The notes under the pieces: model-generated | What the model was told of the DNA's origin: nothing | The model's database searches: none | What the model saw: the letters and a program-made list of their open reading frames with translations, nothing else | Shown here: positions 1 through 7,815 of the stretch, piece by piece | Position numbering within the stretch: position 1 is the first letter of the stretch | Layout: each line of letters starts with the position of its first letter | Assembly (NCBI RefSeq): GCF_014678725.1 | Contig: NZ_CP061497.1 | Location: 930,001-994,000 of the forward strand | Reading direction: 5' to 3' | DNA: 64,000 bases | DNA from: Thermomonas sp. XSG | GTDB taxonomy: Bacteria > Pseudomonadota > Gammaproteobacteria > Xanthomonadales > Xanthomonadaceae | Translations under genes and position numbers: made by a program

Positions 1-577
1 TCACCGCACGGTCGATGTTGACCTGGGTGTTCTTCAGCGACGCGGTCTGCTGGCGGATCTGCGCCTGCGCGGCGTTGACCTGGGCGCGGGCCTGGTCCAG
101 CGCGGCGCGGGAAAGATCCAGGTCGCTGCGCGCGATCAGCTTCTGCGCCGACAGCGACTGCTTGCGTTCGAAGTCCAGGGTCGCGTTGTGCAGGCTGGCC
201 TGCGCCTGCCGCAGCTGCGCCTGCGCGTTGGCGATCTGCGCGTTGCCCTGCTCCAGCTGGGCCTGGTAGGTGGATGGATCGATCCGCGCCAGCACGTCGC
301 CCTTCTTCACCGGCGAATTGAAGTCCACCAGGATCTCGGTGACCTGGCCGGAAATCTGGCTGCCCACGGTGACGGTGGTGATGGCGCTGAGGGTGCCGGT
401 GGCCGAGATCGCCACCCGGATGTCGCCACGCTGGACGGTCTCGGTCCTGTAACCACCGGCCTCATCCGCAGCGCCGCGTTTACTCCAGAAATACCAGCCT
501 GCGGCCAGCACTGCGATGGCGGCAACGGCCAGGCCGGCCTTGGGGAAGGTGTTGCGGGAACGACGGGGCTGGCTCAT
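1..577 (-). CDS. MacA-like efflux pump periplasmic adaptor, partial
   Basis: Periplasmic adaptor (HlyD/MacA/AcrA type) of a tripartite exporter; the 3' end lies outside the window. The visible 192 residues hold an N-terminal signal-anchor (hydrophobic stretch at about residues 14-28 after a basic start), a biotinyl-lipoyl-like half with the motif GSQISGQV, and then a long Gln/Ala-rich segment that reads as the alpha-helical hairpin. A second in-frame ATG lies nine bases upstream (586); I chose 577 because the basic SQPRRSR start follows it. The gene lies 99 bp downstream of a histidine kinase and response regulator on the same strand, so the pump is probably controlled by them. MacA is the closest match by eye; other HlyD-family adaptors cannot be excluded without the partner permease. 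Confidence 0.85.
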   Translation of the reverse strand, partial: MSQPRRSRNTFPKAGLAVAAIAVLAAGWYFWSKRGAADEAGGYRTETVQRGDIRVAISATGTLSAITTVTVGSQISGQVTEILVDFNSPVKKGDVLARIDPSTYQAQLEQGNAQIANAQAQLRQAQASLHNATLDFERKQSLSAQKLIARSDLDLSRAALDQARAQVNAAQAQIRQQTASLKNTQVNIDRAV

Positions 578-676
578 GCGGGGCATCGGCAGGGATTGAC
601 GGGTGGGAACGCACGGATGTGCGTCCGGTTGACAGCCGCGCATCCTAACCGCGCAGCCCCCGCGGCAACCGTGCCT

Positions 677-1387
677 TCAGTCCCGGTCGGCCTTCCCGAA
701 CAGGATGCTGGCCCGCGTCCCTTGCCCCGGCGTGCTGTCCAGCCGCACCGGCCAGCCGCAACGCTGGCCGAGCCGATGGGTAATCGACAGCCCCAGTCCG
801 GAACCCACGTACTGCTCGCCCTCGCCCCGGTAGAACGGCTCGAACGCGCGTGCCAGCGTGGCCGCGTCCATGCCGATCCCGGAGTCTTCCACCTCCACGC
901 AGCCTTCCTTGAGCCGCACCACAACACCGCCGGCGTCGGTGAACCGCACCGCGTTCGACAGCAGGTTGCCCAGCATCACCTGCAGGATCCGCGGGGGCGC
1001 ATGCAACACCGGCTCCGCCTCCACTTCCAGATGCAGGGCCAGCTGCTTGTGGCGCAGGATCGGGCGGACCCGATCGACCTCACGCTCCACCACTTCCCGC
1101 ACCACGACATCGTCCACGTCCAGCGGCGCCTGTTCGGAGCGGGCCAGGAACAGCAGTGCATCGATCACGGCTTCCATGCCCGCCACTGCGTCCTGGATAC
1201 GCGCCAATGAACGCCGCGAGGCGGGGGAAAGCCCGTCATCGTGTGCGATCAGGTCGCTCGCTACCCGGATCACCGTCAAGGGCGTACGCAGCTCGTGGCT
1301 GGCGTCACGGGTGAAATCACGCTCGCGCTCCGCCGCCTCCGGTGATGGATTGGCGGCAAAGGGCGGGCGCGGCAGGGCAACGGACAT
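677..1387 (-). CDS. Histidine kinase without sensor or membrane domain
   Basis: Encodes 236 residues that are almost only a kinase core. The phospho-acceptor motif SHELRTPL begins near residue 30, followed by the N box (NLLSNAVRF), G1 (DSGIGM), F box (FEPFYRG) and G2 (GSGLGLSI). No transmembrane segment, HAMP or sensor region is present, although family members next to OmpR-type regulators normally have about 430-470 residues. The stop of the response-regulator gene lies only 16 bases upstream, so no sensor domain can be hidden in front of this start. All catalytic boxes are intact, so it could still act as a soluble kinase or phosphatase; it may also be a truncated relic. It resembles the complete kinase at 53166-54473. 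Confidence 0.9.
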   Translation of the reverse strand: MSVALPRPPFAANPSPEAAERERDFTRDASHELRTPLTVIRVASDLIAHDDGLSPASRRSLARIQDAVAGMEAVIDALLFLARSEQAPLDVDDVVVREVVEREVDRVRPILRHKQLALHLEVEAEPVLHAPPRILQVMLGNLLSNAVRFTDAGGVVVRLKEGCVEVEDSGIGMDAATLARAFEPFYRGEGEQYVGSGLGLSITHRLGQRCGWPVRLDSTPGQGTRASILFGKADRD

Positions 1388-1403
1388 GGGCAGGCTTTCG
1401 GCG

Positions 1404-2105
1404 TCAGTCGGCGAGATCGGCGATCCGATACCCGGCGCTCTGCACGGTATGCAGCAGCGGACGCTCGAACGGCTTGTCCATCACCTTGCGAAGGTTGTAC
1501 AGGTGGCTGCGCAGCGTATCCGAGTCCGGAAGCTCGTCGCCCCAGATCTCGCGCTCGATTTCCTGCCGGCTGACCACCCGCGGCGACTCGCGCATCAGAA
1601 TCGTCAGCAGGCGCAGGGCGATCGGGGACAGCTGCAGCTCGATGCCTCCGCGGGTGGCCCGCAACGACGCCGGATCCAGCACCAGGTCGCCCACCTGCAG
1701 CACTTCCGATCCCACCTGGCGGCGGTCGCGGCGGATCAGCGCATGCAGTCGCGCTTCCAGTTCGCGGATCGCGAACGGCTTGGTCAGGTAGTCGTCAGCG
1801 CCGGACGACAGGCCGGTGAGCTTGTCGTCCAGAGTGTCGCGCGCGGTCAGCATCAGGATCGGGGTTGCCTTGCGGGCGTCACCGCGCAAGCGGCGGCATA
1901 CCTCGATCCCATCTAACCTGGGCAACATCAGATCCAGCACGATGGCGTCGTAGACGTTCTCCGACGCCAGCCGGTAGCCATCCAGGCCGTCCGCCGCGTA
2001 GTCGATCTCGAAGCCGCGGCTCTCGAGGTACTCCCCCACCATCTCTGAGATGTTGCGGTTGTCCTCGACGATGAGCACCAGTCCCGCCTGTTCCTGTTCG
2101 CGCAT
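1404..2105 (-). CDS. OmpR/PhoB-family response regulator
   Basis: A 233-residue two-domain transcription factor. The receiver domain has the acidic pair in VLIVEDN, the phospho-acceptor in IVLDLMLPRLDG and the lysine in YLTKPF. The C-terminal winged helix carries the typical WGDELPDSDTLRSHLYNLR recognition segment. I start it at the ATG at 2105, which places the receiver directly after a short tail and has GCGAGG upstream; the frame is open further upstream to 2207 but that would add 34 residues of non-family sequence. It is followed by a sensor-less histidine kinase and a MacA-like adaptor, so it probably controls the efflux genes. It is similar to the regulator at 54460-55143 (shared GxELPDSD motif). 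Confidence 0.9.
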   Translation of the reverse strand: MREQEQAGLVLIVEDNRNISEMVGEYLESRGFEIDYAADGLDGYRLASENVYDAIVLDLMLPRLDGIEVCRRLRGDARKATPILMLTARDTLDDKLTGLSSGADDYLTKPFAIRELEARLHALIRRDRRQVGSEVLQVGDLVLDPASLRATRGGIELQLSPIALRLLTILMRESPRVVSRQEIEREIWGDELPDSDTLRSHLYNLRKVMDKPFERPLLHTVQSAGYRIADLAD

Positions 2106-2205
2106 GCGCGCCTCGCTCGAATTAGCTTGCCAAACGATGACGATCCGGAAGTCGAAGCCGCGTGAAGGCGTAATCTGCGCGCTCCCGCGCACACCGCCCG
2201 CCCGC

Positions 2206-2547
2206 ATGCCCTACGACCGCCTGATTGCCCCGCTCCTGCTGGTATTTTCCAATGTGTTCATGACCTTCGCCTGGTATGGGCACCTGAAGTACCGGGAGAC
2301 CGCCCTGCCCAAGGTCATCCTGGTCAGCTGGGGCATCGCGCTCTTCGAATACCTGCTGATGGTGCCAGCCAACCGCATCGGCAGCGCGGTCTACAGCGCG
2401 CCGCAGCTGAAGGGCATGCAGGAAGTCATCACCCTGCTGGTGTTCGTCGGCTTCTCCACCTGGTATCTCGGCCAACCGCTGAAATGGAACCACTGGGCCG
2501 GCTTTGCCCTGATCGTGGTGGCGGCCTGGCTGATCTTCCTGGAGTGA
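2206..2547 (+). CDS. DUF486 small multidrug-resistance-like membrane protein
   Basis: A 113-residue hydrophobic protein with four predicted membrane helices, starting MPYDRLIAPLLL and ending WLIFLE. The pattern FMTFAWYGHLKY near the N-terminus and FSTWYLGQPLKWNHWAGF near the C-terminus match the DUF486 family of small inner-membrane proteins in the drug/metabolite transporter group. No substrate is established for the family. It is divergent from the response regulator, 100 bp apart, and convergent with the DUF962 gene. Confidence 0.85.
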   Translation: MPYDRLIAPLLLVFSNVFMTFAWYGHLKYRETALPKVILVSWGIALFEYLLMVPANRIGSAVYSAPQLKGMQEVITLLVFVGFSTWYLGQPLKWNHWAGFALIVVAAWLIFLE

Positions 2548-2628
2548 CGACCTGACCGCGGACGCGGCGTACCCGCAGTGCGGGCATGCGCACCACCACC
2601 GGCCGGGCGGACGCCTGCCGGACGGGCA

Positions 2629-2934
2629 CTAGAACGGGATGCGCCCGATCAGGATGTCCCGATACATCACCCAGTCGCCGGCAAACGAATAGAACGGGTG
2701 CTTGAAGGTGGCCGGGCGGTTCTTCTCGAAGAAGAAGTGGCCGATCCAGGCGAACGCATAGCCCGACAACAGCGCCGCCAGCAGCCACCCCGGGTTGCCG
2801 CCCTTGGCCGCCAGCACGATGAAGCCGATGGCGAAACTCGTGCCGACGAAGTGCAGGCGCCGGCAGCTGCGGTTGCGATGTTCGCCCAGGTAGAACGGAT
2901 AGAACTCGCGGAAGCTGGTGAAGCGCTCGCTCAT
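2629..2934 (-). CDS. DUF962/Mpo1-like membrane protein
   Basis: A 101-residue protein of the DUF962 (YGL010w/Mpo1-like) family. Conserved histidines are visible in EHRNRSCRRLHFVGT, in WIGHFFFEKNRP and in FKHP, the set that in yeast Mpo1 coordinates iron for alpha-oxidation of a long-chain 2-hydroxy fatty acid. Two hydrophobic helices lie between them (about residues 32-65). The bacterial function is not established. Its start codon overlaps the mazG stop by four bases (ATGA), so the two are translationally coupled in the nudE-cysQ-mazG operon. Confidence 0.88.
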   Translation of the reverse strand: MSERFTSFREFYPFYLGEHRNRSCRRLHFVGTSFAIGFIVLAAKGGNPGWLLAALLSGYAFAWIGHFFFEKNRPATFKHPFYSFAGDWVMYRDILIGRIPF

Positions 2935-3758
2935 TGCATGCCCTCCTTCTCCGCCGCCTTGGCCTGCACCCAGTAGCGATCCTGCGCGTCCAGGGGTTTG
3001 CCGGCAAGGCCGCCATCGGCGGCGGCCAGCGCCTCCATCGCGCGGAAGCGGCGCTCGAACTTGGCGTTGGCGCGGCGCAGCGCGTTGCCCACGTCAACCC
3101 TGGCATGCCGCGCCAGGTTGGCGCAGACGAACAGCACGTCGCCCAGCTCGTCCTCCAGCCGGTCGCGCGCGGCGGCATCGCCGGGATCGGCGGCCACGGC
3201 ATCGAACTCGGCGCGCACCTCGTCGATTTCCTCGTGCAGCTTGTCCAGCACTGGCGCCGGATCCGGCCAGTCGAAACCGACCTTGGCCGCCTTCTGCTGC
3301 AGCTTCACCGCGCGCTGCCATTCCGGCAGGCCGCGGGAAATGCCGGCCAGCGCCGAGGTATCGGTCTCGCCCCTGGCGTCGCGCTCCGCGCGCTTGATCG
3401 CATCCCAGTTGCGCAACACCGCGGCACTGTCGCCAACCGCATCGGCGGTCCCTGCGGCGAACACATGCGGGTGACGGCGCACCATCTTGTCGCAGATCGC
3501 CGCCACCACGTCGCCGAACGCGAACGCACCGGCTTCCTCGGCCATCCGTGCATGGAACACCACCTGCAGCAGCAGGTCGCCCAGCTCGTCCCTGAGGTCG
3601 GCCATGTCGCCGCGATCGATCGCATCGGCGACCTCGTAGGCTTCCTCGATGGTGTACGGAGCGATGGTCGCGAAGTCCTGCTGCAGATCCCACGGGCAGC
3701 CGCCGTCCGGGTCGCGCAGCCTGGCCATGATGGCGAGCAGTTCAGCGATGTCGCTCAT
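2931..3758 (-). CDS. mazG: Nucleoside triphosphate pyrophosphohydrolase MazG
   Basis: Hydrolyses (d)NTPs, including aberrant ones, to the monophosphate and pyrophosphate. 275 residues with the two tandem MazG repeats: the first has CPWDLQQ, the metal-binding EEAYEVADAI and DELGDLLLQVVFHA; the second has EEIDEVRAEFD and DELGDVLFVCANLARH. Length and order match the full-length enterobacterial MazG type. The gene overlaps cysQ upstream and the DUF962 gene downstream by four bases each, so it is the third gene of a tightly coupled nucleotide-sanitation operon. Confidence 0.96.
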   Translation of the reverse strand: MSDIAELLAIMARLRDPDGGCPWDLQQDFATIAPYTIEEAYEVADAIDRGDMADLRDELGDLLLQVVFHARMAEEAGAFAFGDVVAAICDKMVRRHPHVFAAGTADAVGDSAAVLRNWDAIKRAERDARGETDTSALAGISRGLPEWQRAVKLQQKAAKVGFDWPDPAPVLDKLHEEIDEVRAEFDAVAADPGDAAARDRLEDELGDVLFVCANLARHARVDVGNALRRANAKFERRFRAMEALAAADGGLAGKPLDAQDRYWVQAKAAEKEGMQ

Positions 3759-4546
3759 GCCGGCAGCCGCGCGCGCACCGCGACATCGCCCAGCGCGATG
3801 AAGTCACCGTTGAGCAGGGTGTCACGCTGGTTGTAGCGGAACGGCCGGCCGCGCGGATCGAGCACCGCGCCGCCAGCGGCCTCCAGGATCGCCTGGCCGG
3901 CGGCGGTGTCCCACTCGCTGGTGGGGCCGAAGCGCGGATACAGGTCCATCCCGCCTTCGGCGATGCGGCAGAACTTCAGCGACGACCCGCAGCCCAGCAC
4001 CTCGCTGCCCGGCAGGGCGTCCAGCAGCGCCTGGGTGCGCGCATCGCGGTGCGAGCGGCTGGCGGCGATGCGCAGCGGCGAGGCCGCCGGAATGCGTGCG
4101 TGGATGGCGACATCGGCATCGCGGTCGCGACGGAATGCACCGTGTCCCGGCATGCCGTGCCAGAGCGCGCCGGTGACCGGCTGCTGGATCACGCCGAACA
4201 CGGCCACGCCATCCTCGATCAGGGCGATGTTCACGGTGAACTCGCCATTGCGCTTGATGAACTCGCGGGTGCCATCGAGCGGATCGACCAGCCAGAACCG
4301 CGTCCACTGCCGGCGCGTGGCGATGTCCGCGCCACTGGACTCCTCCGACAGCACCGGGATGTCCGGCGTCAGTTCGGCCAACCCCGCGACGATGCAGCGA
4401 TGGGCGGCCAGATCGGCCGCGGTCAGCGGGGAGCGGTCGTCCTTGTGTTGCACGGCGAACTCGCTGTCGTAGACCGAGAGGATCGCGGCGGCGGCCTGGC
4501 GCGCGATGCGGATCACGCCATCGCGGAGTACGTCAATCACCTGCAT
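3755..4546 (-). CDS. cysQ: 3'(2'),5'-bisphosphate nucleotidase CysQ
   Basis: Removes the 3' phosphate from PAP (adenosine 3',5'-bisphosphate), a by-product of sulfate assimilation, at the cytoplasmic membrane. The 263-residue protein shows the lithium-sensitive phosphatase signatures: the metal-binding EE in VLSEESS (about residue 69), WLVDPLDGT (about 86-93) and SEWDTAAGQAILEAAGG near the C-terminus. I chose the ATG at 4546, giving MQVIDVLRD; the open frame extends 21 codons further upstream but into nudE. It overlaps nudE by 14 bases and mazG by four. Confidence 0.95.
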   Translation of the reverse strand: MQVIDVLRDGVIRIARQAAAAILSVYDSEFAVQHKDDRSPLTAADLAAHRCIVAGLAELTPDIPVLSEESSGADIATRRQWTRFWLVDPLDGTREFIKRNGEFTVNIALIEDGVAVFGVIQQPVTGALWHGMPGHGAFRRDRDADVAIHARIPAASPLRIAASRSHRDARTQALLDALPGSEVLGCGSSLKFCRIAEGGMDLYPRFGPTSEWDTAAGQAILEAAGGAVLDPRGRPFRYNQRDTLLNGDFIALGDVAVRARLPA

Positions 4547-5087
4547 GCTGCTGCAACCATTCGCGGACCATGAACAGGGCCGCGATGCTGCGACCTTCGG
4601 AAAAATCATCCTGCAGGATCAGCTGGCCGAGGTCCGCCAGCTTCCACGGCACCAGTTCCAACTCCTCCGGCTCGTCGCCGGGCAGGCGCTGCGGATACAG
4701 GTCGCGCGCCAGCACCACGTGGGTCTGGTGGCTCATGTAGGTCGGCGCCAACGTGAGGCTGCGCAGCACGCGCAGGTCGCGCGCCCCGTAGCCGGCTTCC
4801 TCCATCAGCTCGCGGTTGGCCGCCTCGAGCGGCGTCTCGCCGGCGTCGATGCGACCTTTCACCAGCCCCAGCTCGTAACGGTGCACGCCGGCCGCGTACT
4901 CGCGCACCAGCAGCACGGTTTCGGCATCCAGCATCGGCACCACCGCCACCGCGCCATGGCCGCGTCCGTGCAGACGCTCGTACAGGCGGCGTTCGCCGTT
5001 GGAGAACTCCAGGTCGAGCCGCTCCATCCGGTACGGGCCGGCGTCATGCTCGGTGACGTGGTGGATGACCGGCAGGCGGCGGCTCAT
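4533..5087 (-). CDS. nudE: ADP compounds hydrolase NudE
   Basis: A 184-residue Nudix hydrolase. The perfect Nudix box (G-x5-E-x7-RELMEEAGY) lies at about residues 78-100, preceded by LVKGRID. The full-length match and the cysQ/mazG neighbourhood identify NudE, which cleaves ADP-ribose, Ap3A and NADH-type dinucleotides. The chosen ATG at 5087 gives MSRRLPVIHH; the longer open frame runs back into bioA and has no family similarity. It is the first gene of the nudE-cysQ-mazG-DUF962 operon, divergent from bioA with only 29 bp between the two start codons. Confidence 0.93.
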   Translation of the reverse strand: MSRRLPVIHHVTEHDAGPYRMERLDLEFSNGERRLYERLHGRGHGAVAVVPMLDAETVLLVREYAAGVHRYELGLVKGRIDAGETPLEAANRELMEEAGYGARDLRVLRSLTLAPTYMSHQTHVVLARDLYPQRLPGDEPEELELVPWKLADLGQLILQDDFSEGRSIAALFMVREWLQQHAGD

Positions 5088-5104
5088 GCGGCTGCCCCGG
5101 CGGC

Positions 5105-5116
5105 GATAATGGCGGG
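5105..5116 (+). promoter_or_regulatory. Candidate leaderless promoter of bioA
   Basis: GATAAT (5105-5110) is followed by six bases and then the bioA ATG, so the predicted transcription start is at or next to the start codon. No clear -35 hexamer or Shine-Dalgarno sequence is seen. The box lies in the short divergent gap with nudE. Confidence 0.4.
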
Positions 5117-6517
5117 ATGGAAAGCGTTCACGATGCAACCATGATAGCCGCCGCAGATGACTGGCGGGCACGCGACCTGGCCGTGCTCTGGCATCCCTGC
5201 ACGCAGATGCGCGAGCACCCGCATGCGCTGCCGCTGTTTCCGGTGCAGCGCGGCGAGGGCGCATGGCTGGTGGGGTTCGACGGCAGGCGCGTCCTCGACG
5301 GCGTCAGCAGCTGGTGGACCAACCTGCACGGCCACGCCGAGCCTCGCATCGCCGCGGCCATCGGCCGGCAAGCCGGCACGCTGGAGCAAGTGATCCTGGC
5401 CGGCTGCTCGCATGCACCGGCGGTGGAACTGGCCGAACGCCTGCTGGCGGTTGCCCCGTGCCAGGCCGGACGCGACCCGCTGGCCAAGGTGTTCTACGCC
5501 GACAACGGCTCGGCGGGCGTGGAAGTGGCGCTGAAGATGGCCTTCCATTGGTTCCACAACCGCGGCGTCGAGGGGCGCACCAAATTCGTGGCGCTGACCG
5601 GCAGCTACCACGGCGAGACGCTGGGCGCGCTGTCGGTGGGCGACATCCCGCTGTACCGGCGGGTGTACGCGCCTTTGCTGCTGGAAACCCTGTTCGCGGC
5701 GTCGCCGGATGCCTTCGGTGCGCGCGACGAAGCCGAGGCCATCGCCTGCGCCGAGCGTGCCGCCGACGCCCTGGCCGACCTGCTGGACGCGCACGGCGGT
5801 GAGGTCTGCGCCCTGATCGTGGAGCCGCTGCTGCAGTGTGCCGGCGGCATGCGCATGCACCATCCCCGCTACCTCCAGCGCGCGCGCGCGCTCTGCGATG
5901 CACATGGCGTGTTCCTGATCGCCGACGAGATCGCCACCGGCTTCGGCCGTACCGGCAGCCTGTTCGCCTGCCAGCAGGCAGGCATCCAGCCGGATCTTCT
6001 CTGCCTGTCGAAAGGACTGACCGGCGGCTTCCTGCCGCTGTGCGCGGTGCTGGCCACGCAGGCCATTTACGACGGTTTTCTCGACGATTCGCGCGAGCGC
6101 GCCTTTCTCCACTCGCACAGCTACAGCGGCAACCCGCTGGCCTGCGCGGCGGCGCTGGCCTCGCTGGACATCCTCGAGGGCGAAGACGTGGTGGCGCGCA
6201 ACCGCGCCACCGCGGTGAAGATGGCCGCACTGAGCGCGCCGTTCCGGGCGCACCCGGCGGTGGCGGAAGTACGCCAGACCGGGATGGTGGTGGCGATCGA
6301 GCTGCATCCGGAAACCGGCAACGGCGAGGACGGCCACGCGGTGGAGATCGCCGGGCGCCGCGGCCTGCGCATGTACCGCGCGGCGCTCGAGGCCGGCGTG
6401 CTGCTGCGCCCGCTGGGCGACGTGCTGTACTGGATGCCGCCCTATTGCATCGACGATGCGCAGCTGGAGCAGCTGGCGGCGGCCACCCGCGCCGCGCTGG
6501 CGGAGGCATCCACGTGA
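5117..6517 (+). CDS. bioA: Adenosylmethionine-8-amino-7-oxononanoate aminotransferase BioA
   Basis: PLP enzyme of biotin synthesis that transfers the amino group of S-adenosylmethionine to KAPA, giving DAPA. 466 residues. BioA hallmarks are LWHPCTQM near the start, DGVSSWWTNLHGH, the Gly-rich FYADNGSAGVEVALKM, GSYHGETLGALSVGD, the PLP-ring aspartate in LIADEIATGFGRTG and the Schiff-base lysine in LSKGLTGGFLPL (K299). A second ATG at codon 9 is possible. The other bio genes are not in the window. rsmE follows 52 bp downstream on the same strand. Confidence 0.96.
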   Translation: MESVHDATMIAAADDWRARDLAVLWHPCTQMREHPHALPLFPVQRGEGAWLVGFDGRRVLDGVSSWWTNLHGHAEPRIAAAIGRQAGTLEQVILAGCSHAPAVELAERLLAVAPCQAGRDPLAKVFYADNGSAGVEVALKMAFHWFHNRGVEGRTKFVALTGSYHGETLGALSVGDIPLYRRVYAPLLLETLFAASPDAFGARDEAEAIACAERAADALADLLDAHGGEVCALIVEPLLQCAGGMRMHHPRYLQRARALCDAHGVFLIADEIATGFGRTGSLFACQQAGIQPDLLCLSKGLTGGFLPLCAVLATQAIYDGFLDDSRERAFLHSHSYSGNPLACAAALASLDILEGEDVVARNRATAVKMAALSAPFRAHPAVAEVRQTGMVVAIELHPETGNGEDGHAVEIAGRRGLRMYRAALEAGVLLRPLGDVLYWMPPYCIDDAQLEQLAAATRAALAEAST

Positions 6518-6569
6518 ATCCGACCCGCATTCCCACGCGCCGCCGGGCGCGATCCGCGAGGGCAAACCC

Positions 6570-7301
6570 ATGCGCCTGACCCGCAGCTTCGTCGCCCAGC
6601 CGTTGCCCGTCGGCAGCACCATCGCCCTGCCCGAGGACGCCGCCGCCCATCTGGTGCGGGTGCTGCGCCTGCAGGCGGGGGATCCCTGCGTGTTGTTCAA
6701 CGGTGACGGCTTCGACTGCGACGCGCGCATCGCCTCGGTCGGTAAGCGCGAGGTGCTGGCGGACATCGTCGCCAGTCGCCCGGTCGACAACGAATCGCCG
6801 CTCGCCATCACCCTGCTGCAGGGCATCGCCCGCGGCGAGAAGATGGATCTGATCCTGCAGAAGGCGACCGAGCTTGGGGTCACCCGCATCCTGCCGGTGT
6901 CCAGCGAACGCAGCGAAGTGAAACTGGATGCGCAGCGCGCCGACAAGCGCGTGGCGCACTGGCGCGAAGTGGTGGTATCGGCCTGCGAACAGAGTGGTCG
7001 CGCCCGCGTCCCGGAAGTGGCCGCGCCGCAGCCGTTGGCGCAGGCCGCGGCGCTGCGCCAGGGGCGCGGCTTCATCCTCGATCCGTTTGCGCAGCAGGCA
7101 CTGTCGGCGCTGCAAGGCAGCGAACTGCCTGCCTGCACGCTGGCCATCGGCCCCGAAGGTGGTTGGTCACCGCGCGACCGCGAACAGCTGGTAGCGGCGG
7201 GATTCGAGGGACTGCGGCTGGGCCCGCGCATCCTACGCACGGAAACCGCGGGCATCGCTGCGATTGCCGCGCTGCAGGCGATGGTTGGGGATTTGGGCTG
7301 A
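6570..7301 (+). CDS. rsmE: 16S rRNA (uracil(1498)-N(3))-methyltransferase RsmE
   Basis: SPOUT methyltransferase that methylates U1498 of 16S rRNA. The 243-residue protein begins MRLTRSFVAQPL, with a PUA-like N-terminal domain (AAAHLVRVLRLQAGD) and a C-terminal knotted domain with the SAM-binding IGPEGGWSPRDRE and LRLGPRILRTETAGIAAI. The ATG at 6570 has GCGAGG about eight bases upstream; the upstream extension of the frame overlaps bioA and is not family sequence. Confidence 0.95.
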   Translation: MRLTRSFVAQPLPVGSTIALPEDAAAHLVRVLRLQAGDPCVLFNGDGFDCDARIASVGKREVLADIVASRPVDNESPLAITLLQGIARGEKMDLILQKATELGVTRILPVSSERSEVKLDAQRADKRVAHWREVVVSACEQSGRARVPEVAAPQPLAQAAALRQGRGFILDPFAQQALSALQGSELPACTLAIGPEGGWSPRDREQLVAAGFEGLRLGPRILRTETAGIAAIAALQAMVGDLG

Positions 7302-7306
7302 CACTT

Positions 7307-7328
7307 CCCGGCCGCCGCTGCGGCCGGG
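7307..7328. terminator. Hairpin between convergent rsmE and chpC
   Basis: A perfect nine-base stem (CCCGGCCGC / GCGGCCGGG) with a four-base loop fills the 36-bp gap between the stop codons of rsmE and chpC. There is no long T-tract on either side, so intrinsic termination would be weak; its position suits a bidirectional terminator. Confidence 0.45.
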
Positions 7329-7337
7329 CGCCATCTC

Positions 7338-7808
7338 TCAGGCAGCTGCCGCCAGCGCGGCGTGCAGGTGCTGCTCCAGCGCGGCCAGGTCCGGCACCAT
7401 CGCGTCGTTCTCGTTCAGGCGCACGCGAGCCAGCACGCCGGCTGGAAGCCCGTCGCTTTCCTCCTGCGTCGCCAGCGTCTCCTCGGTCACCGTCACCAGC
7501 CGCGGGAAGCCCTGGGTCAGCAGGGCGAAGTAGGGCCGCTTCGGATTGCCGCCCAACGCCTTCAGCACGATCACCTTGCTGCCCAGGCCGCCCTGCTCGT
7601 CGGCGATGCCGGCGAAGCGCGCGAACGACACCAGCGGCAGCTGCCAGCCGCGCCAGCGGATCCGGCCCAGCAGCCAGTCCGGCGCGGCCTCCAATGGTTC
7701 CGGGGCGGCGTAGGACAGCACCTCGGCGATGGTCGCGTTGGGCAGCAGCAGGCGTGCATCGGCCACCTGGATGAGCACGCCACGGATGATGTATGCGATG
7801 TCGGACAT
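7338..7808 (-). CDS. chpC: CheW-like protein ChpC
   Basis: A 156-residue CheW-fold protein, last gene of the Pil-Chp operon. It begins MSDIAYIIRGVLIQVAD and contains IAEVLSYAAPEPL, WLLGRIRWRGWQLPLVSF and the C-terminal strand pattern of CheW (RPYFALLTQGFPRLVTV). CheW proteins couple receptors to the CheA-type kinase; ChpC is an accessory adaptor of the pilus system in Pseudomonas. It begins seven bases after the chpB stop. The upstream extension of the frame lies inside chpB and was rejected. Confidence 0.85.
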   Translation of the reverse strand: MSDIAYIIRGVLIQVADARLLLPNATIAEVLSYAAPEPLEAAPDWLLGRIRWRGWQLPLVSFARFAGIADEQGGLGSKVIVLKALGGNPKRPYFALLTQGFPRLVTVTEETLATQEESDGLPAGVLARVRLNENDAMVPDLAALEQHLHAALAAAA

Positions 7809-7815
7809 GGAAACC

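Noticed and set aside
2548-2628. Hairpin candidates between the convergent DUF486 and DUF962 genes
   Set aside because: Only short GC stems with little loop, no T-tract; not distinct from background GC.
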